From CALMEC01 sp964531025 (lineage in GTDB: Bacteria; Actinomycetota; Thermoleophilia; Miltoncostaeales; Miltoncostaeaceae): 64,000 bases of DNA. Below, piece after piece: positions 29,001 to 36,734 of the stretch. The notes under the pieces are model-generated. The model made no database searches. It saw only the letters and a list, made by a program, of their open reading frames with translations, and was not told where the DNA came from. The DNA lies in NCBI GenBank assembly GCA_964531025.1, contig CAZHDY010000003.1:1-64000 (forward strand), read 5' to 3'. Each line of letters opens with the position of its first letter. The stretch's first letter is position 1. The position numbers and the translations under genes are program-made.

Positions 29001-30182
29001 CGAAGCGCGATGTCGGGCACTGGACTTACCGCTTGGCGCAAGGAGATCCTGAAGAACGGCACCTTCAGTGATGTGTGCTTCATTGAGAACGTCGCGCGCT
29101 GGGCATTCGACATGGAGGCGCGGTACACAATCGGTCTCGTTGTATTCGGCCGGGGTGGCGATGGCGGCTCCTTCTGGGCGGGTCCGTTCATCAGCGAACG
29201 GGAGTTGGTAACTCGGAGAGCAAACCTTGCCCACGCCGAAGTCGAGACGTTCCTGTCGTTGTCCTCGATGGCAGCGTTCCCGCTGATCCCCGACCCTGTA
29301 GCGGGCGAGATCCTCCGCCAAATGAAGTCCCACCCGTTGCTCGGAAAAGAGCTCGAAGGGTTCCGTTACCGAGTAGTCAGGGAGCTGGACACGGCCAACA
29401 ACAAGAACCTGTACGATTTCGACCTCGACAATAAGGCTGGGGCGCCAGTCGCAACGGGCGCCACCTTCAACGTCTGGTCTCCAGATCACGGGAAGCCGTA
29501 TGCATACTCGGTGCGAGAGGACGTCGAGGAACTCCTGGAAGAGCGCCTCACTCGGCAACTCAACCTCAGGTCGTCCGCCTTCTACGGCCTGAAGCGCGAC
29601 AACCTTGAACCGCGACCGTGGCAAGCTGCGCGCATCGCCTTCCGCGATGTCGCTCGTGCGACCGACAGTCGCACGATGATTGCAGCCCTTCTACCGCCAG
29701 GTACTTTTGTTGTCGAGAAAGCACCATACTTCTTCCGCATTGACGGCAGTGCTCGAACCGATGCTTATCTGCTTGGAATCCTCTCCTCCGTTATATTCGA
29801 TTGGTACTCACGACGGTGGGTCGAAATGAAGATATCAATTGAGTTGACTCGAGAATTCCCGATACCAAAATTTATAGAAGGCCACGCGTGGTGTGACCGC
29901 GTCGTCGAGGACGCCGCGAAACTCGCGGCGGTCGATGCAAGGTATGAAGACTGGGCCGCGATCGCTGGAATCTCGGTCGGCTCGGTCAACACGCCTTCAA
30001 TAAAGGATAACTTAATCGCCGAATTGGACGCTCTTGTTAGCCTGCTTTATGGACTCACCGAAGACCAAGTTGAACATGTCTTCGCAACGTTCCACCGTAG
30101 TTGGGACGAGACCAACCCCGACTACGTCGCGCGTCTCGATGCCGTGTTGAAGCACTACCGAGGCTGGAAGGGCGAGGCATGA
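26079..30182 (+). CDS. Large N6-adenine DNA methyltransferase (Eco57I/PglX/DrmMI-like)
   Basis: A 1367-residue SAM-dependent methyltransferase from ATG 26079 (TTG 26067 and GTG 26070 are alternatives). An N-terminal half of about 550 residues of the type-IIG class precedes the catalytic domain: TGSYFTPKVVVDHL, motif I as DLAMGSGHFLVAAVDKIE (about residue 624), CIYGLDINPMAVELARLALW, and motif IV as LLGNPPWEKVKV (about residue 876, the NPPW form for N6-adenine). A C-terminal specificity-like region follows. No PD-(D/E)xK catalytic set is evident in the N-terminus. The stop overlaps the helicase start (ATGA), so both are coupled. The role is probably self-marking in an anti-phage system, as for PglX in BREX or DrmMI in DISARM. 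Confidence 0.9.
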   Translation: MKSPVSSVVDRVSERVAGSRPSIRAPRSAVVRLTADKVVSWTSPSVPAGVSPDKVYLGPDPFGLGGFQVAVAKATSVPSRQGLRNLFTARKGKMQIQLVVAVVHDGIVHLFGPDPQAQPIELPQGQAERQLQSVLAEPDVLAATERFAGFRKANDSTGVAGFTNSGLFASYHITSNVPKRSDWESLGNRAGGLLSKRGKQLIEALGFQTQPGPNGTMLLSIGEHPPRAIAVLLDDSEQFDAKTQRFQLSPVAFGLAVASKQEVPWLVVLRKDQIRLYPGRDGVGVGSKGQAETFFEVDLSTIDSEYAALLPLIFSADALAADGMTDELLRDSARYATELGARLRERIYDEIVPPVAVEVAQRLAKHAAVALDAEGLSLAYRVTLRILFRLLFQAYAEDRGLLPSGRNEGFDANSLKTNARRLIDSDSDAFGDSATIWFDLVQVWNAVDQGNPQWQIPSYNGGLFSTDPSRSPEGALIKKIELPDSVLGPALKSLLIDITGDGVLGPVDFRSLSVREFGTIYEGLLESSLSLAEEDLTVDSSGAWVPAKAGDDVYAASGSVYFHTASGERKATGSYFTPKVVVDHLIERSIVPALTAHLEKIAAYLNSGDTSAAAREFFDFRVADLAMGSGHFLVAAVDKIEALMRTFLTEHAVPGVTEELLRLAEVARDALGTDDVAKSEVDQVGLLRRQVARRCIYGLDINPMAVELARLALWIHTFVPGLPMSNLDHGLVNANSLTGIGTISEALDALVPGGAGSTDPIAKLFIDDALTSAKSRLVDIASASEATKAEVEESARMLAEATEAGETARRIFNAAVAARLGRVEPSVIFAEEDLYTFLDQPAIEETAQELLPAHMPYLFPEVFLRDDGGFDVLLGNPPWEKVKVETDQWWGLRLPGLRSMPQKQKNAALKTFRESRPDLEAEFAAEQKRVTAFNEVIKSGPFDLGSGDTDVYQAFAWRNWQLIRRGGRTGMVLPRSAMSGTGLTAWRKEILKNGTFSDVCFIENVARWAFDMEARYTIGLVVFGRGGDGGSFWAGPFISERELVTRRANLAHAEVETFLSLSSMAAFPLIPDPVAGEILRQMKSHPLLGKELEGFRYRVVRELDTANNKNLYDFDLDNKAGAPVATGATFNVWSPDHGKPYAYSVREDVEELLEERLTRQLNLRSSAFYGLKRDNLEPRPWQAARIAFRDVARATDSRTMIAALLPPGTFVVEKAPYFFRIDGSARTDAYLLGILSSVIFDWYSRRWVEMKISIELTREFPIPKFIEGHAWCDRVVEDAAKLAAVDARYEDWAAIAGISVGSVNTPSIKDNLIAELDALVSLLYGLTEDQVEHVFATFHRSWDETNPDYVARLDAVLKHYRGWKGEA

Positions 30183-33100
30183 CGCAGCTTCCCGACTTCG
30201 CCACCAACCATGCGCCCAGCGACGCTGCATCAACTGTCGCCGACAAGCTCAACGAGCTGTTCCGGCTCCTGCGACAAAACAAGGTGACGGCCCCGCCGAT
30301 CGCCATCGCTACGGCGTACATCAACCCGGCGGGGTTCGCCCTGCTCGCCGACGAGCTAGAAACCGCGCCACACGTGCGCTTACTGCTGGGCGCGGAACCG
30401 GAAGAGGATTCGGTGCGGGCGATCACATCGGGAGACTCCGATCAGGACACCCGCCGAGACGCCGCGCTTGCTCACCACCAGGCGTGGCTTGAGGCAGGAC
30501 GCGACACGATGGGCTTCGCCCGCATACCCACCTCCGAGGCAAGACGAATGGTCGAGTGGCTGCAAAGCGTCGCCCCCGATGGAACCGCGAAGGTCGAGGT
30601 CCGTCGCTACACCAGTGGCTTTCTCCACGGGAAGACCTACCTCGTTGAAGACAGCGCCGCGCAGGCTGCAATGGCCGGCTCATCGAACATGACGTACGCT
30701 GGCCTCGCCCACAATGCCGAATTGAACCTAGGCACTGGAGGTGGCACTAGCTCTGCGGGAAAGGTACGTGAGTGGTTCGAGCATTTCTGGAGCGTCAGCG
30801 ACCCATACGACCTTGCCGATCTTTACGGCCGTTTGTGGGACCCGCACACGCCCTGGTCGATCTACCTCCGCATGCTGTGGGAACTCTACGGCGAGCACCT
30901 CGACACCGATGAGAACCCCAATGCTCATACCGGCCTGAACCTCACTCGGTTTCAGGCCGACGGAGTGGCCCGCATGGAGCGTCTCCTGGACGAGCACGGT
31001 GGTGTGCTCGTCGCGGACGAGGTTGGCCTCGGCAAGACCTTCCTGGCAGGTGAGGTCATCTACCGAACCGCGAACGTCAACCGTCAGCGAGTGCTGATCG
31101 TCGCTCCCGCTGCGCTGAAGTCCTCCATGTGGGAGCCGTTCCTGGAGGCTCACGACTTCAGCCGGTGGGTGAGGGTCTACTCGTACGAAGAGGTCCGCAA
31201 CCGACTCGACCCCGACAAGGGCCCCATCGATGCTTTCCTCCAAGAAGTCGAGGACTATTCGCTCATTGTCATCGACGAGGCCCACAACCTCCGCAACTCT
31301 GGAGCACAGCGGTCCGGTGCGGTCGATCGCGTCATCACCGCTGGGAGCCCAAAACGGGTCGTGCTGCTCACCGCGACCCCCGTCAACAACTCCCTGACCG
31401 ACCTGGAGACGCTGGTCAAGTATTTCATCCGTGACGACGCCAGGTTCGCGCCGCTCGGCATCCCGAGTATTCATGACTACATCAAGCAGGCCCGAGCCAT
31501 CGATCCTGCCAACCTTACCCCCGAGCACCTCTTTGACCTGATGGACCAGGTGGCTGTCCGCCGCACCCGCAAATTCGTCAAGGAACACTACGCCAACGAA
31601 CTCGTCATCGGTCCCGACGGCAAGCCCACCACGCTGAAGTTCCCACAACCGAAGGTCCGTCGAATCGACTACGAACTGGACGTCGATGGACTCGCACTGA
31701 TCGATGCGATGGTCTATGCGCTCGACGATCCCACCGATCCGCACGCACCCCGAGCGCGAGAGAATCGGAGCCACGATCCTAAGCGCCTCATGCTGACGCG
31801 CTACCTCTCCAGCAGGTACACGATCGACAACGACCTGCAGGAATACCAGATCAGCAACGCTGGCCTTCTCCGCTCGGGTCTTCTGAAGCGATTGGAGTCC
31901 AGTCCGCAAGCCCTGCACTCATCTCTTGGAAAGATGATTGCCTCCCACGAGTCCTTCCTCGATGCACTCGACAAGGGCTATGTCCTCAAAGGCGACGCGC
32001 TCAACGAATGGGTTTCGTCGGACTCCGACGACCTCGATGAGTTCGTGGCGGAGTTCGACGCGGACGACCAGATCGAACCGGCCGATGGATACCACGTCGC
32101 TGAGCTGAGGACAGACATCGATTCCGACATCGAGTTGCTACATGAGCTTCGTGAGCACGCGGAAGTCGTCATCGAAAGCAATGAGCCCAAGATCGAGCGA
32201 CTCATCGAAGAACTGACCGAGATCGCTGCCGATGCTCGGCGCGTCGACCCGCGGGGGCTATCTCACGCTGATCGGCGGAAGGTCATCGTCTTCTCAGCGT
32301 TCACAGATACGATCCTCCCGGTCCACGAAGCTGTGATGGAGGCGATAGAGGATGCCCCGGCCGATTCGCCGCTGGCGGACTACGGCGGTCGCGTCGCGCC
32401 CCCGATCATGGGCTCGTATGCCAAAACCCACGAACGCGGCGCAACTGGCGGCGTTGACCAGGGTGGTCGCGCATCGACGATTGCGGGGTTCGCCCCTGCG
32501 ACAGCCGGACCTCGTAACGCAGCCGGCCAGCCAACGGCCAAGGACGAGTTCGACCTCCTCTTCACCACCGACGTACTTGCCGAAGGTGTGAACCTTCAGC
32601 AGGCAGGCCAGATGATCAACTACGACCTCCCGTGGAACCCCATGCGTATCGTGCAGCGTCACGGTCGTATCGACCGCATCGGCTCCAAGCACGACTACGT
32701 CAACCTCGGGCTGTTCTTCCCGGCTGAACGACTCGACGCCCTCCTGGATCTCGAGTCGCGCCTAGAAGCGAAGCTTGCTCTTGCTGATGCAGCGGTTGGT
32801 GCTGGAGAGGTTCTGCCAGGCCGTGGACCGGGTCATGAAGTCAACCTCGCTGACGACCAAGTCATCGACGAGTTCGAGAAGCTTCTCGACGCTGGCGGAT
32901 CAAGTGCCTCGCTCTCCGGCGAGGAGTACCGGCGCCGACTCTTCGAGGCCTTCAACCTCGAACCGGACCTGAAGTCAGACGTCTTATCCCTTCCATACGG
33001 TTCGGGCAGCGGTTTCGTGAGCTCCCTCGTCCATGGCAATGGCTACGTCTTCTGCGTCAAGATCGGGAAGAGCGCGAAACCGTGGTTCAGGTACGTCCCA

Positions 33101-33676
33101 GTCAACGACGACTGGACACTCCGGGTCACGGGGGAGGGCGAGCCGATCGTCGCGCCCGACACGCTCATCGCGCTCCGCATGGCAGACCCGCAGAACTCCG
33201 GCACCGAACGCTGGCTACCAGAGGATGTCTACGACCGTGCCTTCGATGCGTGGGAGGTGGCGCGCGAAAGCGTCTATTCCGCGTGGAAGGACCTGACGGA
33301 CCCCAATGCCTTCCAGCCCGACCTTCCCTTGTCCTTCCGAGATGCATACTCGATCGTGCTGGGCAAGGGTGGCTACCTCGGCAAGGACATGCAAGTCGCT
33401 CTGGCCAACCGGCTGCGAAGCGTGCCGTCTGCCAAGGTTGCTCGGCAGGTGCGTGGGGCACTCAACCAGGGTGCGACGGACGAGCAGCGAATCGGCCTCA
33501 TCACTGAGGTTCTCGATGAGGCCGGCATTACCGCACCGCCACCGCGTGAGCCGCTGCCGGACATCGAACCGCACGAGGTGAGGCTCGTGACATGGATGGC
33601 CGTCAAGGGCACCCGGGGCGGGGAGCAGGCGCCCGGGCAGAGTCCGGGCACGGAACTCCCGGGAGAGCTCTTTTGA
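30179..33676 (+). CDS. Phospholipase D-like domain fused to SNF2-family helicase
   Basis: A 1165-residue protein. Residues about 1-230 form a PLD-like domain with HGKTYLVED at about 150 and GSSNMTYAGLAHNAELNL just after. The SNF2 engine follows: DEVGLGKTFLAGE (Walker A, about 280), VIDEAHNLRN (motif II, about 364), LLTATPVNN (motif III, about 399), and the C-terminal RecA lobe with TTDVLAEGVNLQQAGQMINY then QRHGRIDRIGS (about 796-837). Such proteins translocate on DNA and are paired with methyltransferases in DISARM (DrmD-like) and related loci. Only one HKD-type motif is visible, and its acidic residue spacing is relaxed, so nuclease activity is uncertain. It overlaps the methyltransferase by four bases. 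Confidence 0.9.
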   Translation: MTQLPDFATNHAPSDAASTVADKLNELFRLLRQNKVTAPPIAIATAYINPAGFALLADELETAPHVRLLLGAEPEEDSVRAITSGDSDQDTRRDAALAHHQAWLEAGRDTMGFARIPTSEARRMVEWLQSVAPDGTAKVEVRRYTSGFLHGKTYLVEDSAAQAAMAGSSNMTYAGLAHNAELNLGTGGGTSSAGKVREWFEHFWSVSDPYDLADLYGRLWDPHTPWSIYLRMLWELYGEHLDTDENPNAHTGLNLTRFQADGVARMERLLDEHGGVLVADEVGLGKTFLAGEVIYRTANVNRQRVLIVAPAALKSSMWEPFLEAHDFSRWVRVYSYEEVRNRLDPDKGPIDAFLQEVEDYSLIVIDEAHNLRNSGAQRSGAVDRVITAGSPKRVVLLTATPVNNSLTDLETLVKYFIRDDARFAPLGIPSIHDYIKQARAIDPANLTPEHLFDLMDQVAVRRTRKFVKEHYANELVIGPDGKPTTLKFPQPKVRRIDYELDVDGLALIDAMVYALDDPTDPHAPRARENRSHDPKRLMLTRYLSSRYTIDNDLQEYQISNAGLLRSGLLKRLESSPQALHSSLGKMIASHESFLDALDKGYVLKGDALNEWVSSDSDDLDEFVAEFDADDQIEPADGYHVAELRTDIDSDIELLHELREHAEVVIESNEPKIERLIEELTEIAADARRVDPRGLSHADRRKVIVFSAFTDTILPVHEAVMEAIEDAPADSPLADYGGRVAPPIMGSYAKTHERGATGGVDQGGRASTIAGFAPATAGPRNAAGQPTAKDEFDLLFTTDVLAEGVNLQQAGQMINYDLPWNPMRIVQRHGRIDRIGSKHDYVNLGLFFPAERLDALLDLESRLEAKLALADAAVGAGEVLPGRGPGHEVNLADDQVIDEFEKLLDAGGSSASLSGEEYRRRLFEAFNLEPDLKSDVLSLPYGSGSGFVSSLVHGNGYVFCVKIGKSAKPWFRYVPVNDDWTLRVTGEGEPIVAPDTLIALRMADPQNSGTERWLPEDVYDRAFDAWEVARESVYSAWKDLTDPNAFQPDLPLSFRDAYSIVLGKGGYLGKDMQVALANRLRSVPSAKVARQVRGALNQGATDEQRIGLITEVLDEAGITAPPPREPLPDIEPHEVRLVTWMAVKGTRGGEQAPGQSPGTELPGELF

Positions 33677-34098
33677 TGGGTTTCGACGCGCGCCACTCGG
33701 TTGACCAAGTCCAGGTGGCCGGATGGTCAGCCGGCACGAAGGGGCAGCCGATCCTTGTCGATGAGCGGCGCGCGTTGCAGGCGCACGACCTGTTCCAGCT
33801 CAAGACGACATGTCGCAGCCTACGTCCGGGCAAGTCTGAGCTCAGTTGGTACGCACCTTCATTGACAAGCCGACGAAGGTCCACTCGACCGAGGCCGACT
33901 GAGAGTCGTCCGTCAGCCGCCACGACTGCTGCCTACCGAGGATGCCTACCGAGCGGCGCGAGGCAGCTGCGTCGCTGGGGCGCTCACCCGCCCTTCGTCT
34001 ACGTGCCCAGGTACTGTTCCCGCCGGTGCTTTGGTGACCCGGGAGCGCAGCGTGTCAGAACCAGGAAACGAGCCTCAACGTCAAGGATCGGCGACGTA
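33677..34098 (+). other. Spacer between the two island cassettes
   Basis: A 422-base stretch with no convincing gene. A frame runs through it into the next gene but its composition is Arg/Ser/Pro-rich and unlike the flanking proteins; the opposite frame is no better. It could be the decayed end of a former gene and must contain any separate promoter of the second cassette. An AAGGA motif at 34083 lies 11 bases before the next GTG. Confidence 0.5.
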
Positions 34099-34737
34099 GT
34101 GGACGTCGCCGCCTTTCAGGGAGCGCTACGCCTGCTGTTCCTGCTCGATGCCGCCGGGGTTCCTGTGGGGACCGGTATGAACGTCCCACCGAACGCGGTA
34201 AAGGTGGTGCGATCGGAGAAGCGCCTACAGGCCATGGACTTCTGGATGCGCAACCCCGACTACCTGGCGGCGGAGATCCTAGTGTTGGTCGAGGCGAATA
34301 CCTTCGCGGCCGATGACCTGACCATCGCGGAGGGGCTCCTGACCGGTGACGAACCCGACCTACGCCGGTACCCGATGGTGCGTTATCTATTCGGCGCGTT
34401 TGAACCGATCGACGATGTGTTTTCTCTACTAGTGACTCCCGGTCTGGCGACGCGGAGGCGTACCGGCAAACCGAACGGCCGGAAGTCGAGCTACTTCTAT
34501 CTGCTGCAAGCCGGGTCAGACACCGCCCTGAAGATTATCTCTGACGACCCCGATCTCGACTGGTACCGGAACCGCGCCGAGTTGGTGGCTCGCGTTGCTG
34601 GCACCGACGCCGGTACGCAGTTGAAGAAGCGTCAGTACGCGCACTCAGAGTACGCCGCGACGCAGATCGGCACCCGGTTCTCCCCGATCACCAACGTGGT
34701 CCGTGAACGGCTCGCCGCGATGAAGGCAAGCTCTTGA
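34099..34737 (+). CDS. Unknown 212-residue protein upstream of the SMC-like gene
   Basis: GTG at 34099 is the most downstream start consistent with conserved-looking sequence (VDVAAFQGALRLLFLLDAAG). The protein is soluble, helical at the N-terminus, with AMDFWMRNPDYLAAEILVLV and a central basic patch (TRRRTGKPNGRKSSYFYLLQ). I do not recognise it. Its stop overlaps the TTG start of the SMC-like gene, which ties it to that complex. By position and size it is comparable to LmuC of Lamassu systems, but no sequence match can be claimed. A start further upstream in the same frame is possible. Confidence 0.65.
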   Translation: MDVAAFQGALRLLFLLDAAGVPVGTGMNVPPNAVKVVRSEKRLQAMDFWMRNPDYLAAEILVLVEANTFAADDLTIAEGLLTGDEPDLRRYPMVRYLFGAFEPIDDVFSLLVTPGLATRRRTGKPNGRKSSYFYLLQAGSDTALKIISDDPDLDWYRNRAELVARVAGTDAGTQLKKRQYAHSEYAATQIGTRFSPITNVVRERLAAMKASS

Positions 34738-36734
34738 GCTCCGCCAAGTTCGTGGACGCCGTGGCTGAACGATGCCACCAGGCTCCTGACGAGGTTACGC
34801 GGGTGTTGACGAGTTTCAACATCCCGCTGAACCATATCCCGGCAACACCGCACCGGCTCCGTGTCACGAGACTAATGTTCGAGGGCACGAAGACGGGTGT
34901 CACCACTCCGGGTCCGTTCAAGTTCGAGCGAACCTTCGGCGACGGGGTGTGGGCGCTCCTGTCAGAACGAAACGAAGCTGGCAAGTCCAGCGTGATGGAG
35001 ATCATCGTGTGGGCGCTGCGCGGCGAGCCCCGGCCTGGCGGCTTGCAAGAAGACGTGCACCAGTGGATCGCCCGTGTGGAACTCGACGGCACGATCGACG
35101 GCCAGGGCTTCAACGTCGAGTTCGACTTGGTGGACGGCCATCCGACGGGCACCCTGCAATCCGGCACTTGGCACGTCGACTTCGCCGGGGACCACGAGTT
35201 CCAGGAGCACATGTCCGACTTTATGATGGACCGGCTCGGCCTCGACACGTTCCAGGGCTGGCAGTCCGACGTGGGTCGGGTGACGCAGGGCTGGAATACC
35301 TACACCACTACACTGTACTTTCCGCGGGACTCCCTATCGGCGGTGATCGGTACTGCTGTGCACGGTGGCCTGGCCGGGCGGCTGTTACTGCTCTTTGTGG
35401 GTGTGCCGTGGTCCGAGACGTACCTAGCGTGTCAGACTGCGGAAAAACAGCTGGGCGAGTCCACAACGAAGCAACGAGCCGCCGACGACACGGTCCGTTT
35501 GGCGGCTGACGCAGCACTGCGCGACGTCGAAGACCAGATCGCGGACGCCACCGAGCAGTTGTCTCGAATACCGGACGCGTCACAAGTGATCGCCGACATG
35601 CACTCCGCCACGACGGCGTTCTCGGCCTTGCTGGCCGCGTACTCGTCGTTGGAACGCAAGCTTTCGGATGCTCAAAGCGAAGCACGACGGGCGAAGAAGG
35701 ACGCGAAGGACGAACGGAAGAAGGCGCAGGACGTCAACGAAGCCCGTCGGGCACAGCGGCTGTTCCACGGCATGGCGCCGACGGTATGCCCGCGTTGCTC
35801 GACCGTGATCGACGAAGACCGCATCAAGGGCGAGAAGGACCATGACGCCTGCTCAGTCTGCACCCGCGACCTCGAACTGGAAGAGATCGAACCGGACCTC
35901 GATGAGGATGACGTCGACGAGAGTGACGAGGACGCTGACGAAGAGCCGGAAGACCGCGACGCGCTCGACGCCCGAGCGTCCCTCATGGAGGGGTTGGCCG
36001 CCGAAGCCGAACAGCGGGTTGACGATCTCTCGGGCCAGCTCACCGAAGTTCGCCAACAGCGGGACGACGCCGAAACAGCACTCGAGAGTCTGCGTGAGCA
36101 GGCGGCATGCGGGCAGGACCGCGTGGCGCTCGAACTTCTGCTCGTGCAACTACAAGCCCGCGCCGAGCAGCTCCGTGAACTCACCGCCGTGCCAGTCGGA
36201 GCTGCGGCCGAGGACGATGAGGCCGACAACGCTCCGGCCATCATCGCCGCGGCTCTCGCCGAAGCCGACCAGCGGGTCAAGGACGGATTCGCGGCCATCG
36301 TCACGGACCTGAACGCCGAGATACTGGCGCTGGGCCAACGGTTCGGGATCGACGCATTGCAGAGCGTGGAGATCAACCGCGCCACCCACCTGAAGATCCG
36401 CAAGGGCGACGCCGATACGACCTACGGGAAATGCACTCCGGGTGAACGCCTCCGGCTTCGCCTCGCCGTCCTGATCGCCATGCTTCGCGTCGCTGACCAG
36501 CACCAAGTCGGGCGGCACCCCGGGCTGATCATGATCGACTCGCTCGGCGCCGAGGAAACCGAGGCTGGGAACCTAAGCCAGTTCATGCGAGCTCTCGCCG
36601 AGGTCACCGAAGAACTCGGAATCGAAACCATCACCGCATCCGCTCGTGACACCACCACCGGCGAGGATCCCATCCTGGCCCACGTCCCAGACGACCACGC
36701 CGTCGTCGTGACGGGTACGGATCCTCTGTGGTGA
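34734..36734 (+). CDS. SMC/Rad50-like ATPase with central zinc motif
   Basis: A 666-residue ABC-type ATPase. N-terminal head with Walker A SERNEAGKSSVME (Lys84); the first glycine of the usual GxNEAGKS is replaced by Glu. Long charged helices flank a zinc site, Cys352, Cys355 and Cys373, Cys376 (CPRC then CSVC, 17 residues apart), followed by a very acidic run (DLDEDDVDESDEDADEEPED). The C-terminal head has CTPGERLRLRLAVLIAM as signature-like helix and Walker B LIMIDSLGAEETE, where Ser replaces the usual catalytic Glu directly after Asp. Translation is coupled on both sides (TTGA and GTGA overlaps). It probably recognises or bridges DNA for the nuclease encoded next. Confidence 0.85.
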   Translation: MSSAKFVDAVAERCHQAPDEVTRVLTSFNIPLNHIPATPHRLRVTRLMFEGTKTGVTTPGPFKFERTFGDGVWALLSERNEAGKSSVMEIIVWALRGEPRPGGLQEDVHQWIARVELDGTIDGQGFNVEFDLVDGHPTGTLQSGTWHVDFAGDHEFQEHMSDFMMDRLGLDTFQGWQSDVGRVTQGWNTYTTTLYFPRDSLSAVIGTAVHGGLAGRLLLLFVGVPWSETYLACQTAEKQLGESTTKQRAADDTVRLAADAALRDVEDQIADATEQLSRIPDASQVIADMHSATTAFSALLAAYSSLERKLSDAQSEARRAKKDAKDERKKAQDVNEARRAQRLFHGMAPTVCPRCSTVIDEDRIKGEKDHDACSVCTRDLELEEIEPDLDEDDVDESDEDADEEPEDRDALDARASLMEGLAAEAEQRVDDLSGQLTEVRQQRDDAETALESLREQAACGQDRVALELLLVQLQARAEQLRELTAVPVGAAAEDDEADNAPAIIAAALAEADQRVKDGFAAIVTDLNAEILALGQRFGIDALQSVEINRATHLKIRKGDADTTYGKCTPGERLRLRLAVLIAMLRVADQHQVGRHPGLIMIDSLGAEETEAGNLSQFMRALAEVTEELGIETITASARDTTTGEDPILAHVPDDHAVVVTGTDPLW

